Positions 20,701 through 35,700 of a stretch of 64,000 bases of DNA are shown here, piece by piece. The notes below the pieces were generated by a model. It saw only the letters and a list, made by a program, of their open reading frames with translations. It made no database searches and had not been told where the DNA came from. The number at the start of each line of letters is the position of its first letter. Positions within the stretch are counted from its first letter, which is position 1. The stretch comes from Bugulina stolonifera. Its lineage: Eukaryota; Bryozoa; Gymnolaemata; Cheilostomatida; Bugulidae. Both the position numbers and the translations under genes were made by a program. The DNA lies in assembly GCA_935421135.1 (NCBI GenBank), contig OW285190.1, positions 2,170,001 through 2,234,000 of the forward strand, in the 5' to 3' direction.

Positions 20701-23700
20701 GTATGTCTAAAACAAAAATTAATTTAATTCACGGCTAAGAAACTTTCCGCTGGATTTGACTGGATTTGACGTAGATACTTTAGTTTGTTAAATAAATACT
20801 ATTGAAACTAAAATTAACCACAACAAATATGTATTTTATTATTACAGTCATCTTTAAGTCATTTGTCACCTTACAGTAAGAGGGAGTTATTTTCATGCGC
20901 AGCGGAAGGTTTGATCTGTATCTCTGTATGTAGCCTATGTATTGTATAATATACATTATTATTACATTATTATTTGAAGATGCACACCACTAAACAATTA
21001 TTTTAATAGGGATGGAAGGAAATATAATATTATGGACTTTAACTATGAATTTATTTTATGATCAGCTCAGATTTTTAACTTGCAAGTATTATTTGAGAAA
21101 GTACAAGTTTAAACTTGAATTAATGTAATAATATAGAGAAAGATTATTATAAAAATATACCTCTAACATAGATTCAGTAACATATAGCATCAAGTGATAT
21201 TATAGATATTATTTATTATAGCCTACATGGGATTAGATGTTTAATTATTTGATATGCTATATACAAGACTCTATGACTTGATATATCGCAATACAGTTAC
21301 ATAATTGTGTAGATCGGTTAACCAAGTTATAAATATTTTATATCATATTAAATAATTATCAATGAACCAACACCATAGTGTAGGTACTAAGTATTATTGA
21401 TGGCAAGCACAGTAATATATACTGACTAGTGTGTATTATCTACCTTCAAGGTCTGCCTAGACCTACAGTACAATTTATATATTATTTTTTATTAATTAAT
21501 GTATTATATTAATATTACACAATAAATAATTAGTATAAATGATGTATTGTACTAGATTGCACACCGCGCTTGGTGTTTGCATAGCTTCATTCGCACAGAT
21601 ATATTATTTTAATGTATATATTTCACTCATGTATATTTTAGAATTAATAATAAACATGGAGATACATGTACATGTACGGCGCAACATATGGTTACCAAAT
21701 CATATAGGATACCTGAATTATAGTAGTAGTACTTTATGAGTAGATAAAACATCATATATGATACCTGAATAGTAGTGGTACTTTATGAGTAGATAGAACA
21801 TGGTCTCTCCAAGTCTCCAGATCTGGGTGCTGATTGGAACAGAGCCAACAAGGATAATCTAAGGTCACTGTTTCCTCAGGACTTCCGTTGGATTCTGGAA
21901 TCACAAGGGTAGAATCATACCACCCACACACGAGAGTGAACTTCTACCTCTCCCCTCCCCAAATGAGTTAGAGGGTATATATTTTAATCGATGTAAAAGT
22001 TTATACAGGACCAAAACTAGGTCAATAGAACACACAAGCATTTTTTTAATAGTTTTTGATTAAAAACTCCAAAATAGTACAAGGAAATGTAGTTAGAAGG
22101 AAATGTAGGTAAAAGGAATGTATTCAACAATGCATGCTAGTAGATATAGTAGACACTGCACATTTTGACAACATATGTTCTACTCTCATTGGTGGCACAC
22201 ATACTACAAACGTACACGTATGTCAGCTATTGTTAACTCATTACTCCGAAAAGGTAGCCAAAAATAAATTTTTCATTTTTCGAAAAACTATCCTCTACGA
22301 ATCTTGAAAAGAACATTGGTTCAATTCAAATTGGACCCATTAGTTTAATTCAAGTTGAACCTTTTACTGGCGGATATTTTACCAGAAATTTTGTTCAACT
22401 ATATGAACTTGTTGATTTAGTCCAATATTATTACACAAAACTGTCTATTTTAAAATATTATCATAGTGGGAAACAGGTAAGGCAAGTCTAAGACTACCTA
22501 AGTTGCAACATGGCTGTACTTGAGTCATATTCCTGGCAGCCTGTTCACAAAACACAATTTTTATCGTCAACCACATTAGAGGATTCACAGCTTTTATAAG
22601 TACATTATATAATATTATACACATCTCAGTGTATGCTATATCTACAAGTATGTATCATGTTACACTGGGTGAGTTAGGATATGTGATTACACCCGACATC
22701 AATACCAAAGCTCTTCTCGCAGTCCTCTTATCGATTAGCTACTCCAGTTGTTAATCACGGAGATGCCCATTTCAAAGTAATATTTCGCGGAAAACCAAGG
22801 GTAGCGTGACGCCGTGAGATAAGTAATGGCTCTACCTATCCCGGTATTCGTTTATTAAGCGAACATATTACGACCCATCAACTCGGGAACATTACCAATT
22901 AATAGCAGACATTTCTGAGAATACAAAACTTCACCCAAATTCCAATTTATGTTTCATGAAATTATGAATATCAATTGGAGTAGTAGAGGAGTGTTACACA
23001 TAAAAGAATATTTGAGATTGACATCTGGCCAGTCTAGACGTGGGAATTACAACTATTCTTAGACTGGCCAATCAGTGGCCAGCTACTATCTCAGACTTTA
23101 TAGAGCTCGAGTGCTTTACCAAGAATTATCTCAGCAGTTTTCCAAGTCAAAGAGTAAATTGATGGGACGAATCTAAATTTTAAATTAAATTTTTTATGAC
23201 TGCTATTGATTATGAATTGGGTTCAAATGAATTATCGTTTCTAGTAGGTTTGTGAGAGAGTTATTGAGGCAGCATCTATTCTACCTTAATACTCGGTTAG
23301 TAGATCTTCCTACGCCTCAAATCACTACAGTGATTCATGACATCAGAATTTAATTTAGTATCAACATTGTTGTCTAATCAGCGTGGTGGCACAATAACGG
23401 TCCTACAGGGGCGACAACGCTAGACTCACTTATGCTATGGAGGTCAATGAATGAAGTCAACCAGCAGCTAGGCCACACCCAGCTGACTGACTTACACAAC
23501 GCATGCTTTGGGAAACGTTCAACAATTAACTCTTGCTGCAATTATGAGTCATGTGGGGATAAATCCAAATATCCAAGTGGCAATGCAACATTTAGCTTAT
23601 ACGTGACATGCTGTGACTGTATAGTGCCTAGTTAATACACAGCACCCAGATACTACTGACAAACAACAATAATATTGTCGCAGGCACCAATGTCCAGTAT

Positions 23701-26700
23701 TGGGTCAGGTGTTGTCAATCAGGGCTATATATTTATTGGTCATGTAATACACCAGGCAAATATATACCAGTAACAATAATGACATGTGATTATGTACAAT
23801 ATCACTGCATAAATTTACGCACTTGTTTTAATTACTGCAAAAAATATCAATTTCTTTTCCAATTTCCAGTGTTAGCTGTACACAATCAACCAGCCAGTGG
23901 AACCAGCTTAGGCTCTGAGCTCAAAGTCCCCCCTACTTTGCCCGACCAAGCCTCAAGCTTTGGTAACGCTTTAATTGATTGTTTTACAATAATATGAAAA
24001 CAGATTGGAGGTCAGGAACACAAAAAATGTCAACTATCTCAGCAGATATATTGAGGGACGTCCTTGGCGAAGGCAGCCAAGTATTAACTGCTGATGCCTT
24101 GTATTACAGACCACCCAGTTAGCCAACACAAACCCAAAACTAATCTCACAGATAATCTTACTGCTAATTAACTTAAATGCCTTAATTTTATGCAAAGTCT
24201 TCCTGTTCTTAATTTAAATTTCTAATTCCTCTGAAGAGATCAGTGGGAATTCAATAACTTGGATAGTCGGACACTCTTAGAACAAAAACGGTTTTAAATG
24301 AACTTTTTTTGTAACAGGAACAGCACTGGCTCACACCTGGTGCAAACTACAGTCCATTAATTAATTGTGACGGACCAACGAGCTGCCATAATTTATCCCA
24401 TTATTCCATAAACTGGTACAGTTCTAACGGCACATTCTGGGAAAATCTCTTTCCGAGGAAGCCATGAAATTATGAAAATGGAGGTTGAGAACGTAACGTA
24501 ATGGACTGTGCAGCATTTGACGCATTTTCTCTTTAAGCCCATCGAGAGAGATGAAGGAGTGAATGATATATCGACTGCTAAGATAAGTGAGGGGCAGATC
24601 ACACCATTGGATACATCGATTACCTTCCGAACCAAAGATCTGATAAAGGGAGGTCTGCAGTCTCCCATTAGACTGATACTTACACCCTAATAATTTCATT
24701 GACACAGTATTAAGATTCCCTACTACTAAAGTAATTATAACGCAATAGCCTAAGTTTTCACACACCTGAAGAGATTGAGGATGAGGAGAGAAGAACCGTC
24801 TTATCAAACTTCTTATTTAGACTGAGATCCATAACATGTTCACTATTGTTGTTATTCGACTCAGCGGATTCTAAAAATACAACTCAATAGAATGAAATAG
24901 AATGCAACATAAAGTTGGCAAAAACAGTGAAAATATTCGGAGAGCGAAAAACAAAATGGCTTGTGAAAATAAAATACTATTAAATTTTATTACAAGTAAA
25001 CGAAGGCAACACGGTAACCAAATGTATGTTGGGAAATGAACAACTGCGAAAACTTTCAATTTGATATCTTGGCGCATCTTATAACTGGGTCTCCATTCCA
25101 ACTGTTTACAGTTTAGTAGACTGCTGTGTATAGCATGACTGGAGTCAATAAGACTTGTGGCCAGCTTGAGGTGAATAGTAACCCAAGACGGGGAAGCAGG
25201 ACTTGGAGATTGGGTGGTGGGGTAGTGGTGTAGGTATGGTAACGGTGATAATGGTGATGTAATCTAGGCAAATATCAACTCATATCCTGTTACATCAGGG
25301 CAATAGTGGGTGAGCCAGATGGAAGTATAGAGGATATATCTTATTAGAATGTAATAATTCAAAATAAAAAACTGTAGATTGTATAATAACATGTGATGGA
25401 ACCTGGTAGAATTATCGCGCGGCTGACATTTTCACTAAAATAATTATAAAATCTTTTCTTTCCTGTAGAGAAGAGCCCAACTGGGCTTGAGCTATGATCA
25501 GCCCAAAGTCTAGAATCATTGTAAACGCAGAGCTGAGTCGGGGAGTTACGAAAACATGGCTGCAAATACAGACTATGACATAACACGCTGCAAGACCTAT
25601 AGGTATATCTTAAACAAAACACAGCTTGGAATTCTGCCCACAAAAAGAGTAAAAAATGTAAAATTTATTTGCATCTAACGCCTAATGCTCCAAACTTTAA
25701 CGGAGGAGATGCCAAAACTGGAGCATGGCGACTACGTGACGCTGGCCGCCATTAAATGATGACCTTGTGCTTTACCTTCAGCAGGAGGAGGGTCGGCGGG
25801 GACCGTAGTGGAGTCCGCGGTGCTGGAACTGGTAGAGGATTGTGGGGGCTGAGAGGCCTCCATCTCGTTGTTTGGCATCTTCGGAGTGTTCTTATTTTCA
25901 TCGACCTTCATCTGACCTTCAGAGTCACCAGGAGATCCGTTAGGAAGCTGCACCTCAGCTTTCTCACTCCAAACCTGTGAGAGAAAAGCACAGCTGGGGA
26001 TACAATCAATCAATTGGTAACTAATAATTAATAACTCGATTCATCTGCCAACGACAGCCATAGTAATATTTTGTAATATTGCCCACTAATTCCATATCAT
26101 AACTAATGAGAATACGTTAATTAAAATCTATATCAAGTGGAGCCTTTCGGGGCCTCGAGGTTGGCGAGCAAGGGGACACTTTGAACTTGGCGCAGACAAA
26201 ACAAAATATAATTATTTGAGAGTTGATGCAAGCCATCAGTGGATATATTTTGACAGTATTACATGGGTTTATGTGAGATGGTTTGACTCGTCAAATGTAG
26301 CAAATGTCACATACAGTACATCAAAGTTAAGAAGTGTAAGACCGCTCATATACATCATTTCTCATGTTATCCTACATTCAACATCACTTATGTGTTCAAC
26401 CAAAATAGTTTTTATAATTTTTAAATAAAAAATAAACCAGACAAGGGACGCTAGCTGCCAGCAAGTACTGGTCGCACATTTGGGAAGACAGAGGGCCAAT
26501 GTACTAAAGGAATTATTAGGGTAGAGTGTCTGTGATGCATGATACATAATAATGGTGTCTCTGTCCCAGGTGCAAACTATTCACTTCTACTGGTAGACTG
26601 AGTGCATACTTGTGAATGATGTACAAGTTTCACACTGTATCACATGTTTGGTGGCATAACTGTTGGTTGAGTCAGTGTTCTCACAGCACTGACTGGAAGC

Positions 26701-29700
26701 ATATGTAGTGTTTTAGTAGTTTACAGGCCAGAGTATGATACGCTATACAAATAGCAACAGTATGCCAGAACATTCTCGAATAGCAAACTATTACCATTCT
26801 TGTCCTCTAGCTAACATTGTGTAATATTGTAGACGTGCTCACCCTGTGGAGATCAATGTGCTGCTGAAAAGAGTCTTTGCTGTGGAACCTGAGACAGCAG
26901 ATGAAGCACTTGAGTACGTCTGCACTGACAGCAACGGGCCTCTCCTCTACCATCTCCAAGATGTCCTCTTCCACAACGCTACAGCCAATAGGGGCGTGGA
27001 AGTCACGGAAATGACAGAGAAGTTCGTCCTGTACAGGGAAAATAATTTATCAGTAGGCAATGGTAAAAGTCATGTTTAGACGTAAATAAAGCGGGTGTAG
27101 TGGTCTCTACCCAGTAATCGATATAGCAGCAGGTGTCTGGGTTCAAACCCCACTCATAGCCGCAGAAAAAGGAAAGAGCCATTTTGTAGGTTACAGAAAG
27201 ATTTGAGGAGCTGATAGACACTTGAAAAGTGGTGGACATATTAAACCTACTGGTTGAAACATCAATGCTGCATAAAGTTGTCATGTTATGAACACATTGG
27301 TATGCATCCTCATCGTATACTGTATAAAATATATCAACCTACAGCCTGGGAATACGAATATCTCAGGTGTCTCTATAATAATCCCAAAAAATACCCAGAC
27401 ACAAATTTGAAAATTCCATATTTGGGCGCAAGGTGCAAATTTCCAGTTTTGTATATTTGACATTGGCGTCTTCACGACGTTGATAGGTACTAGTCCATCA
27501 ACAAGTGACGGTTAGCTGAGTTATTGAATGCATACAATAGCATTTACCCTTCGAATGACAAAATCCCAGAATTCTGCACATGAAAATTGGTTGACGAGCT
27601 CCAATGTCGTAGAACCGCACGAAAACCTGTTAAATATGGTCTTTTACTTAACAGCAGGACCTAACACTTCTACATGTACATCTATAATAGCAGTAACACA
27701 CTTTACTTTAATCAGTATATACAATGAAAACTACTCGTATACTAAGTGTGATGTATAGCCGCCCTCCCAAGATTCCATACTACTTGCAGTCACTTAAACC
27801 AGGTATTACGTAATTGTTAAGTCTTCCAGTGACTCTCACTCGCTAGTAAGGATAACAAATGGGTTGTACTTTTAAATGATAAATAACTCATTATTTACCA
27901 GTGTACTCAGCACAAAGTACCAATAGCTCAGAAGAATTTGAAGAATTTAATGCCCCTGTCAAAAGACTGTGTGTACCAACTGAATGTAATTCTCACGGGT
28001 AACGTAGCCCCCACGCTAGTAGTAACTGCTTGATAATCGCTAACATAAAAGAAATTTTAGTCGACTTTTAACATAAAATCTCTTGGGTGCTACAAATTTA
28101 AGATGCTTTTTTTTATTGTTTACTGTAAAAGATCAACCTTCCCGACATTCAGATAGCTATACGTATGACACTAGAGGTAATGCCTTGGTGAATATTAATA
28201 TTGTTAAAGGGATGGCACAAGAAGAACATGGGAGTCTACATTTGTTTAATTCTCTCGTACCAAAATCCTCCAGTCCACTGCAGAACCATAGAAGCAATAG
28301 ATTACCACCCAATGCTAATTTTTCAGTTTGTACCCAGCGCTATGGACAGGCACAGGTAGGGGTGGTTCACACTCAAATGGGTAATACCAATGGAATTACT
28401 ACCCAGTTCTGTGTGAAGCAGGCCTTACATGTAATAGACCTGTCCAAGTTATAAATACACTGTAAACAACCATTTTTGCTCCTGGGTCTGTGGTGATATT
28501 CAGATGACCAACCGTGGCTAGTTAATCTCAGGTCTATGGTTTATTAGGCCTACTGTCAAGCATTCTATTTAGGAGCCTCTGAAAGCTGTGGCTTACAAGA
28601 GTATTAAGTGAGAGGAAGATTTACCAACAACAGGAGTGCGTGGGAGTCGAACCTACGGCCTCCATCTTGCTTAGATTTTGGTTTCATGCCGCATGTAAGA
28701 AACTATTTTCACTTCTCCTAGCTGGCAGCACAAACATGTCCCTAGGTTGTAGTACCTGAGGGGGGTGTCCCTAGGTTGTAGTACCTGGGGGGGGGGGGGG
28801 GGGGGTTGTTCTAGTTTAATAATAAATTTGGAACAGGGTGCATCAAACACAAAATTCGACCTGCCACATACGTATAGACATTGTCCACATACGTGTAGAC
28901 ATTGTCCACATACGTGTGGACGTTGTCCACATACGTGTGGACGTTGTCCACATACGTGTGGACATTGTCCACATACGTGTGGACATTGTCCACATACGTG
29001 TAGACATTGTGCAAGTATTTGCTTTTCTATAAGATAGAGTAGATAGATTGTATACGTGCAAATCCCATGTACTGGGTTCTGTAGAAGCCCGTCGTAATGA
29101 TTAATAATGGTGTTTTAATGTACATCCAATTATCGATTTAATTATTTGTGGTCGAAAGGGGCCCAACAACAACCTGCAATACATGCCAACCCGATGGTAG
29201 TCTAACCCATATTTTCACACAAGCCCTGCCAGCTCGCTCTAGGTCACTTTAAAATCTGAGTGCACATATGGGAAGTTCTGAATATGATAAATTGCTAGTC
29301 TTTCCTCTTTCCTTGGCTGCTTTATCTAAACCTACGACCCGATGATTGCATTGTTAACCTGGCAGGTTTAATTAATATCTTACAAGCTCTAGTACTACAA
29401 GCAATTATTTTAGGCTACTCATTTTGTGGTATGATCATCAATTAAGTACATCAGTAAATTATCTCAGTAATAATAAAAATAGCTGAATCTTTTAAAATGA
29501 TTCAGAATATAGGGTTGATCGAAATTAATTTAAAATTGCTAATTTTAACCTCTGTATCGCACTGGTCGGTATCAGTAGGTGATATTTACACACATATACA
29601 GGATAATTCCCCTCTTATAAAATGTGAGACAACATTCAATATTCAATCAAAATATTATTAAATATTGTAGTTTTGCACATTGCTTGTCCACATTCTGGCT

Positions 29701-32700
29701 GGCTTTTAAAAGAGCGGTGCTGTATAACATTAATATCTCTGTATAACATTGATATCTTTGCATAACTTTGATTTCTCTGTGCTGTAAAACACGTAATGTC
29801 TCGTTATAAAACAATTAATCCATTTACAAGGCAGCGGTTGGTCTGAATATTGTGAATTATATAATGAGATATAATTATAATCCTTATGACATTATTGGTG
29901 TATGGAAAGGTGGGGGAGCGGCCGGCCGACTACCCATTTTAACTTTATTGTAGCTTGTAGCTGATACATAACAAATAGAATACCCGCCATTTTATCACTA
30001 CTACAATGACAGGAAGCCATTGCAGCGAGCATATTTGGGACATGATGACAAACCACAGAAACACGCTATCATAATTTTATCAACACAGATACATATATTA
30101 ATTTTTACCAAACCACAAAATATGTGCCGTGAACTTTCATCTCACTGCCAGATTATAATAGCTGGACAAAAGTCACGTTTCCACAATAATTCTGATTGTC
30201 AAAACAAAAACTAGCACCCCTTACACCTGCATATTTCGGATTGAATCCAAGCTGCTTCAATTTTAAATATAAGTTATTGTTTTTGGTCAAAATGGCGAGA
30301 GAAATTATTAGCTTTTTTGCTTTCCTCAGTTGAAATATTGAAAAGTTCGAGACCGCCTTGCAGGAATTTCAGATAAACATAGGGTGGTATCTTCCATTTT
30401 CCCTCGGCTAACAGATGCTGCACCAAAGCTCCGTACGTCTGGCAGCCACAAAAACAGGTCTAATAATTTATTATTTTTATTCTGAATAATAAATGTTGAA
30501 TTCATTCACTTTTTGCCCCATAATAATGTCTTATCCAACCGCAATGCAACAATGTTTACTGTGTTTCAACTATTTTGTGCATACTGCCAGCTTGCGCAAT
30601 AAATGTCAGAAATATTAGTTTCGAGACTAGACTGCAGCCAAGGTTGTGATCTCGCTGGGCCTGTATTAGCCCTATGTGATCACTTACCAACGCTTACCTA
30701 TTAGATCCTTCTAGATTTTGTACCATTATCGAAATTAGTTGAGCTTACCACTTGGGATGTATCATATTATATTCACATTTCCATCATTCTCTTGCACAAT
30801 TATCAAACTTTTTAAAAGTACGTTTTAAGGCAAGACCATTGGCAAATAATAACACAGGCTGTGTAACATGATAACACAGGCTATGCACATGAAGAAGAGG
30901 CTAGGTAGATTTCTCAACAACCAGTTCTATCACACTATGAACACCGCACTTGGCGCCATGTACAAACAATTTATATGTCAACTTACCCGGTCAGGGAACT
31001 TGGACTTGCAGCAGGGACACGTAACTTCTGTGACGACTAGATGATCAGACGGCATAGACTGAGAGACAGGTGTATGTACATTGGTTTGTGGGACGGTTGG
31101 TAAACCTGCCGCCAAAGCCGCACCAGATACTGTCATGGACGAGGAGGCTAGACTGAACGTGCTACTCGTGGTACTGGAAGGAAGCGCTAGCTGACTGGCA
31201 GGAGAAGGTTTGTCTATTTTGATGTGACGGATCCTTTTAACTTCCTGTGCCACCTGCGGACAGACAGATAGAGAGATGTACAAACAGACAGCACATAGTC
31301 AAAAGATGATGCAATTTTTAAAAAATTATTAGCAACGCTAACTAGTCAGATATTGCAGCATTTCAATGAACAGCCCAGTTGACAATTGAATTTTCCCTCC
31401 ATCCAAATGAGAACATTATTTGAACAAAAAATCAGTAATCATTCGTTGACAACAAAAATTTTCAAGTCGTTAAATAAAAAATAATGCATTAAAGTTGCCA
31501 TAAATATGGCTTGATAAATAAAATGTGTCAAATTAAATGAGAATAAAACAATACAACTACGTCATTTATCCACACCTGAACATTGAGGAAACCATAAGGG
31601 AGAAAACCAAAGTATGACCCCTGTTAGTCCTTGAGTGTGAGATGACCCACATTCAGGCTGCTATATCATTATATAATACACAACAGAGGAAGAGGAGCAG
31701 GCAAAGCTCTATGATTTATACAAAACAACAACATCCAATCAAATGGCAATTAATTTGCATGTATCCAGGTAAAATTTGAAAATTAAATTGTTGGATATAT
31801 GACACTTGAGCAAGCACAGCCAAGTATGTATTGGTATTCCCCACTAGTTCCAGGATGGGCAAGGTTGAACTTGTGGCCCTCTGTACCCTGTCAATTTTCG
31901 CTAATTCATGGGCCCTTAAATCGGCCAACTCAATGTCACCTAGCCGCTTGCAACACTCAAACTATTTTAGGTGACATGCATAATTTCTAGAGAAATGGGG
32001 CTTTGCCAACGATAAAGTGGCTAGTTGGTTAGACTGTGAACATATAGCTGGCTTGATCTGTCAGATGGAGGGAGAAGTGACCCCAACCTATACATCACCC
32101 CTCAGCCGACCACTCTATTGGTCAACACAGATGAGACTATGAGCATGGTATTTATATTCAATCACTTCTCGTATTAATAAATAATATATAATAAAGAGGC
32201 CTCATAATCAAGTATGACAGGAGAAAGCTGCAGACAATTTCACAATCTCAGGTGGCAAGAAAATGGAGAAATAATTTGTACAAGGGGATAAGTATATGAC
32301 TACCACGCCTAGCATGGTTCAGCAGGTCCCTGGACTGTGGTGAGTCATCATGTGACGAGATAAACTACCGTAGACGATGACCACTTTACCTACTGCATAG
32401 AATAGATAGTGTGGTCATCGGCTTTCTCCAGTGCCGTGGCAAGGGCTAACGGATTGAGGGAGAGTTACTGGGATGATGGAGAGAGAGAGGGAGGAATGGA
32501 TGACTAGCCACCAATAGCTGTCTTACCTCGTCAACTATCTGTGAATGGTCATGCTTTACTAGATGTATCAGCAGTTTGTTCTTCCTATCTTGAAATTTAC
32601 CACAGAATCTACAGTAGCCTGTAATGTATGGAAATAGTCTGTAACCAACTACACGTAGCCGTAGCCTTTCCTAAGACTAAAACTAAGTGCTGACACCATT

Positions 32701-35700
32701 TCACCAGATTTCATTCCTAGACAAATTTCTCTTTAAAAAATTGAAATTATACTAATAGTTTGGCATTTCAACCTTTTAAAATTATAACTATCAAATGCAG
32801 GAGCAAAAGCTGACAACGTTGGTTTAATAGTTGCTTGCAGAGGGAATGAGGCATCACAGGACGTATCTAACCTACAGGACATGGAGGCTGAAAGTTAAAA
32901 CACCCAAAAGTGTTGAATAAAACAATGACAACAGTACACAGTACTGCTTAGATGTTGCCATGGCAACCTAACAGCTTCGATACTGAGAAACTGTCCGATT
33001 TATTAGTATATTAAAATTAATTTATGTAAAGTTGAATAGGTAAAGGCATGGATAATCATGTTTGACTAAAATTTATGTTAAAATACAAACATTAACCGCT
33101 GCATGCATCTTCTGCTGCCACAAAGCAAACACTGTATTTAAATATTTCAAACATAATCTTTTTAATTTGTAAAAAATTCTCCGAAAAACATAAGGGAACA
33201 TTAAAATTAGATTATATATTTAAATTGAAACTCTGACATTACGTTGGTTCTGAGAAGTTGCGAAGTGTGTGTGTGTGTGTGTGTGTGTGGGGGGGGGGGG
33301 TGCACACGCCCGATATACATGTACACCGTTAGGTCATGGTTAAGTCTGTCACTTACTGACATGGTTAGTAAAGGGGGGGGGGGGGGGTAGGTTAAGGTGA
33401 AAGCCTCGTACTTCGGGTGATAGGAACAGACTTGTGAGTATTCATAGTTCAAACACATAAATAATATAGAAGGAGGCCTAGGTGATGATATTCTATAATA
33501 CAAAACCTATTATATGTTACATCATACTGTACACATACACTGTGCAGTCATATTGGTAGGTCACAACATTTATAACATAATAAAACATAACATTATTTAT
33601 CGTAATGCAGGTAGTGATGCAATTCTATAGTGTAGCGCCACCTAACCAAGCAGTGGATAAGTGTCCTCCCAAGGACTAAACTGTTTATAAGTATATGACA
33701 GTATTTCGACAGCCCAAAGTTATGTATAACAATTAGCACCTGGTTGCATAATGGTCCCGTGCAGCTAGGCAGTGTGGGCATTGGCTATGCATGTAAAATT
33801 ATATACAATATAGTTCTAAAAAGTTAGAATACTAGAATACCTTTCTCAAACATACTTAACCAGGCTAGATATCTATATGTATAAAGAAGAGCAATATACT
33901 ACTATATTATTGTTAGCATAATATGTTACTATACTATTAGTATATTACTGTTAGTATAATTATGTTACTGTATTATTAGTATATTACTGTTAGTATATGC
34001 TACCGTATTATTAGTACATACCATATAGTACAGGCTACATGTACATAGGAAACCTACTACTGCAGTAGGTACATGCATATAACTATGGCGGGTGGTATAC
34101 CTGGGTAGTACGCAGGGTGTTTCTCCGAGTGATGGTTGATGATGTCATCATAGCTGTTGTGTTGCTCTGAGCACAAGCCACAGGTAAACGAGACTTGGGA
34201 AGGGAGAGAGAGCAGCTCCTCTGGCTCACTATGGTCATCTATTGCATCTATATGCTCTTTAGCCTGTCGTACAGCATTACACAATTACTATTACCTACCA
34301 CCATTGGTTGGCTAGATTCTACCTACGATACTCTACCAATAACGAATGTGAAAACAATAAATTTGCCACAAGACTTGTTCCACGTTTTTCCGCAAAGTTA
34401 GGTGACGAGTGACAACAGATTTGGCAGTGCTGCTAGAGACTCCAACTAGATGAAGGAGACACGGCAGCGACAGTGCAGTACGTCGTTACTGTTAACAGAG
34501 TTCCAAGACACCAGTTGCTTGAACCGGTTATAAAGAGAACCGCCAGTTGGTAAATAATTTTATCTCTACCCTCTGTTCCCCCTGGCTACCACAGCTGGGC
34601 TAACATAGGTGGTTGCAATTAGTAGGAGCACAAGTGTTTAATTAGCACCAACTACAAATTAGATTAATTTTAAGGCCCATTTTCAAAAAAAAACTCATGG
34701 CTACTGATTATCAAAAAACCACAAACTTAACAAATTAAAAGAAAAAGAAATTAAATCCAGCAATAATCCTTATTAATCAAGTACTGGTAAAGACTCCAAC
34801 GACCCGCTATACAATTTATTAATTAAATGTTCCTGCACTGATATCTTGTTTAAACAGTCTCATTCCTGGATATCTGCTGGCAGCCACCAATGGAAGTTTC
34901 CACCTTATCCCTTGTGAAATATTGGGCAATCCAGTGAACTGTTTGGCATGTGCTCTAATGGTACTCGCATGTGCTCTAACAGTACTCGCATGTGCTCTAA
35001 CGGTACTCGCATGTGCTCTAATATAACGCCTGTGCTCTAATATAACGGTACTCGCATGTGCTCTAACGGTACTCGCATGTGCTCTAACGGTACTCGCATG
35101 TGCTCTAACAGTACTCGCATGTGCTCTAACGGTACTCGCATGTGCTCTAATATAACGCCTGTGCTCTAATATAACGGTACTCGCATGTGCTCTAACAGCA
35201 CTCGCATGTGCTCTAATCTAACGGTAGTCGCATGGGCTTTAATGGTACTAGCATGTGCTCTAATGGCGCTCATTAGTCTTTCATTACACAATACAGACGT
35301 TCCCACGCCATAGTTTGGTTGAGGGCAATGTGAAGAGTAGGTAACAGGTGTTCAAACTTCCAAGGTCTGCGTAGGTAGGTATGTAGGTATAGCAGCTTAT
35401 CAAATACAATATTACGTCTATAAAAACAACAGACGTGATACACAATCTGAGAACCCAAAGTTAAAGTCGAGCAGAGTTTGTTGAGCAGTGAAGGAGCACT
35501 AAGACAGAACCAACTACCAGTACAGCACATCCTACATAAACAGATGCAGCATACAGGACTACGAGGATATCTGTAGCTGTTTGTCGTCAGAGTCATTGTA
35601 GATACTGCACATGCCCTCTGTATAATCAGTATGTAGATTTATTCCAAGTGTTCACCAACCATCAAATTTTTTGTGAATATAGTTATGAATGTAGAGATGT

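Larger units (their letters stand above)
23870..27998 (+). other. Candidate pair of plus-strand exons
   Basis: Two segments with good splice sites, 23870-23962 (after TTTCCAG, before GTAACG) and 27902-27998 (after TTTACCAG, before GTAACG), join in phase. Their residues are Ser/Glu-rich, such as STNSSEEFEEF. From the second, an acceptor at 28129 (TGTAAAAG) gives a short tail with a stop, while another frame there stays open to 28454. The gene is unidentified and its start was not found. Confidence 0.28.

Noticed and set aside
24393..24807. Coding exon around 24.4-24.8 kb (either strand)
   Set aside because: Frames are open on both strands, but the splice sites do not agree in phase with the zinc-finger gene or the plus-strand candidates, and no family is recognised.
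28862..29010. CRISPR array
   Set aside because: The units are contiguous with only a three-base spacer. There are no unique spacers and no cas genes, and the surroundings are a eukaryotic intron.
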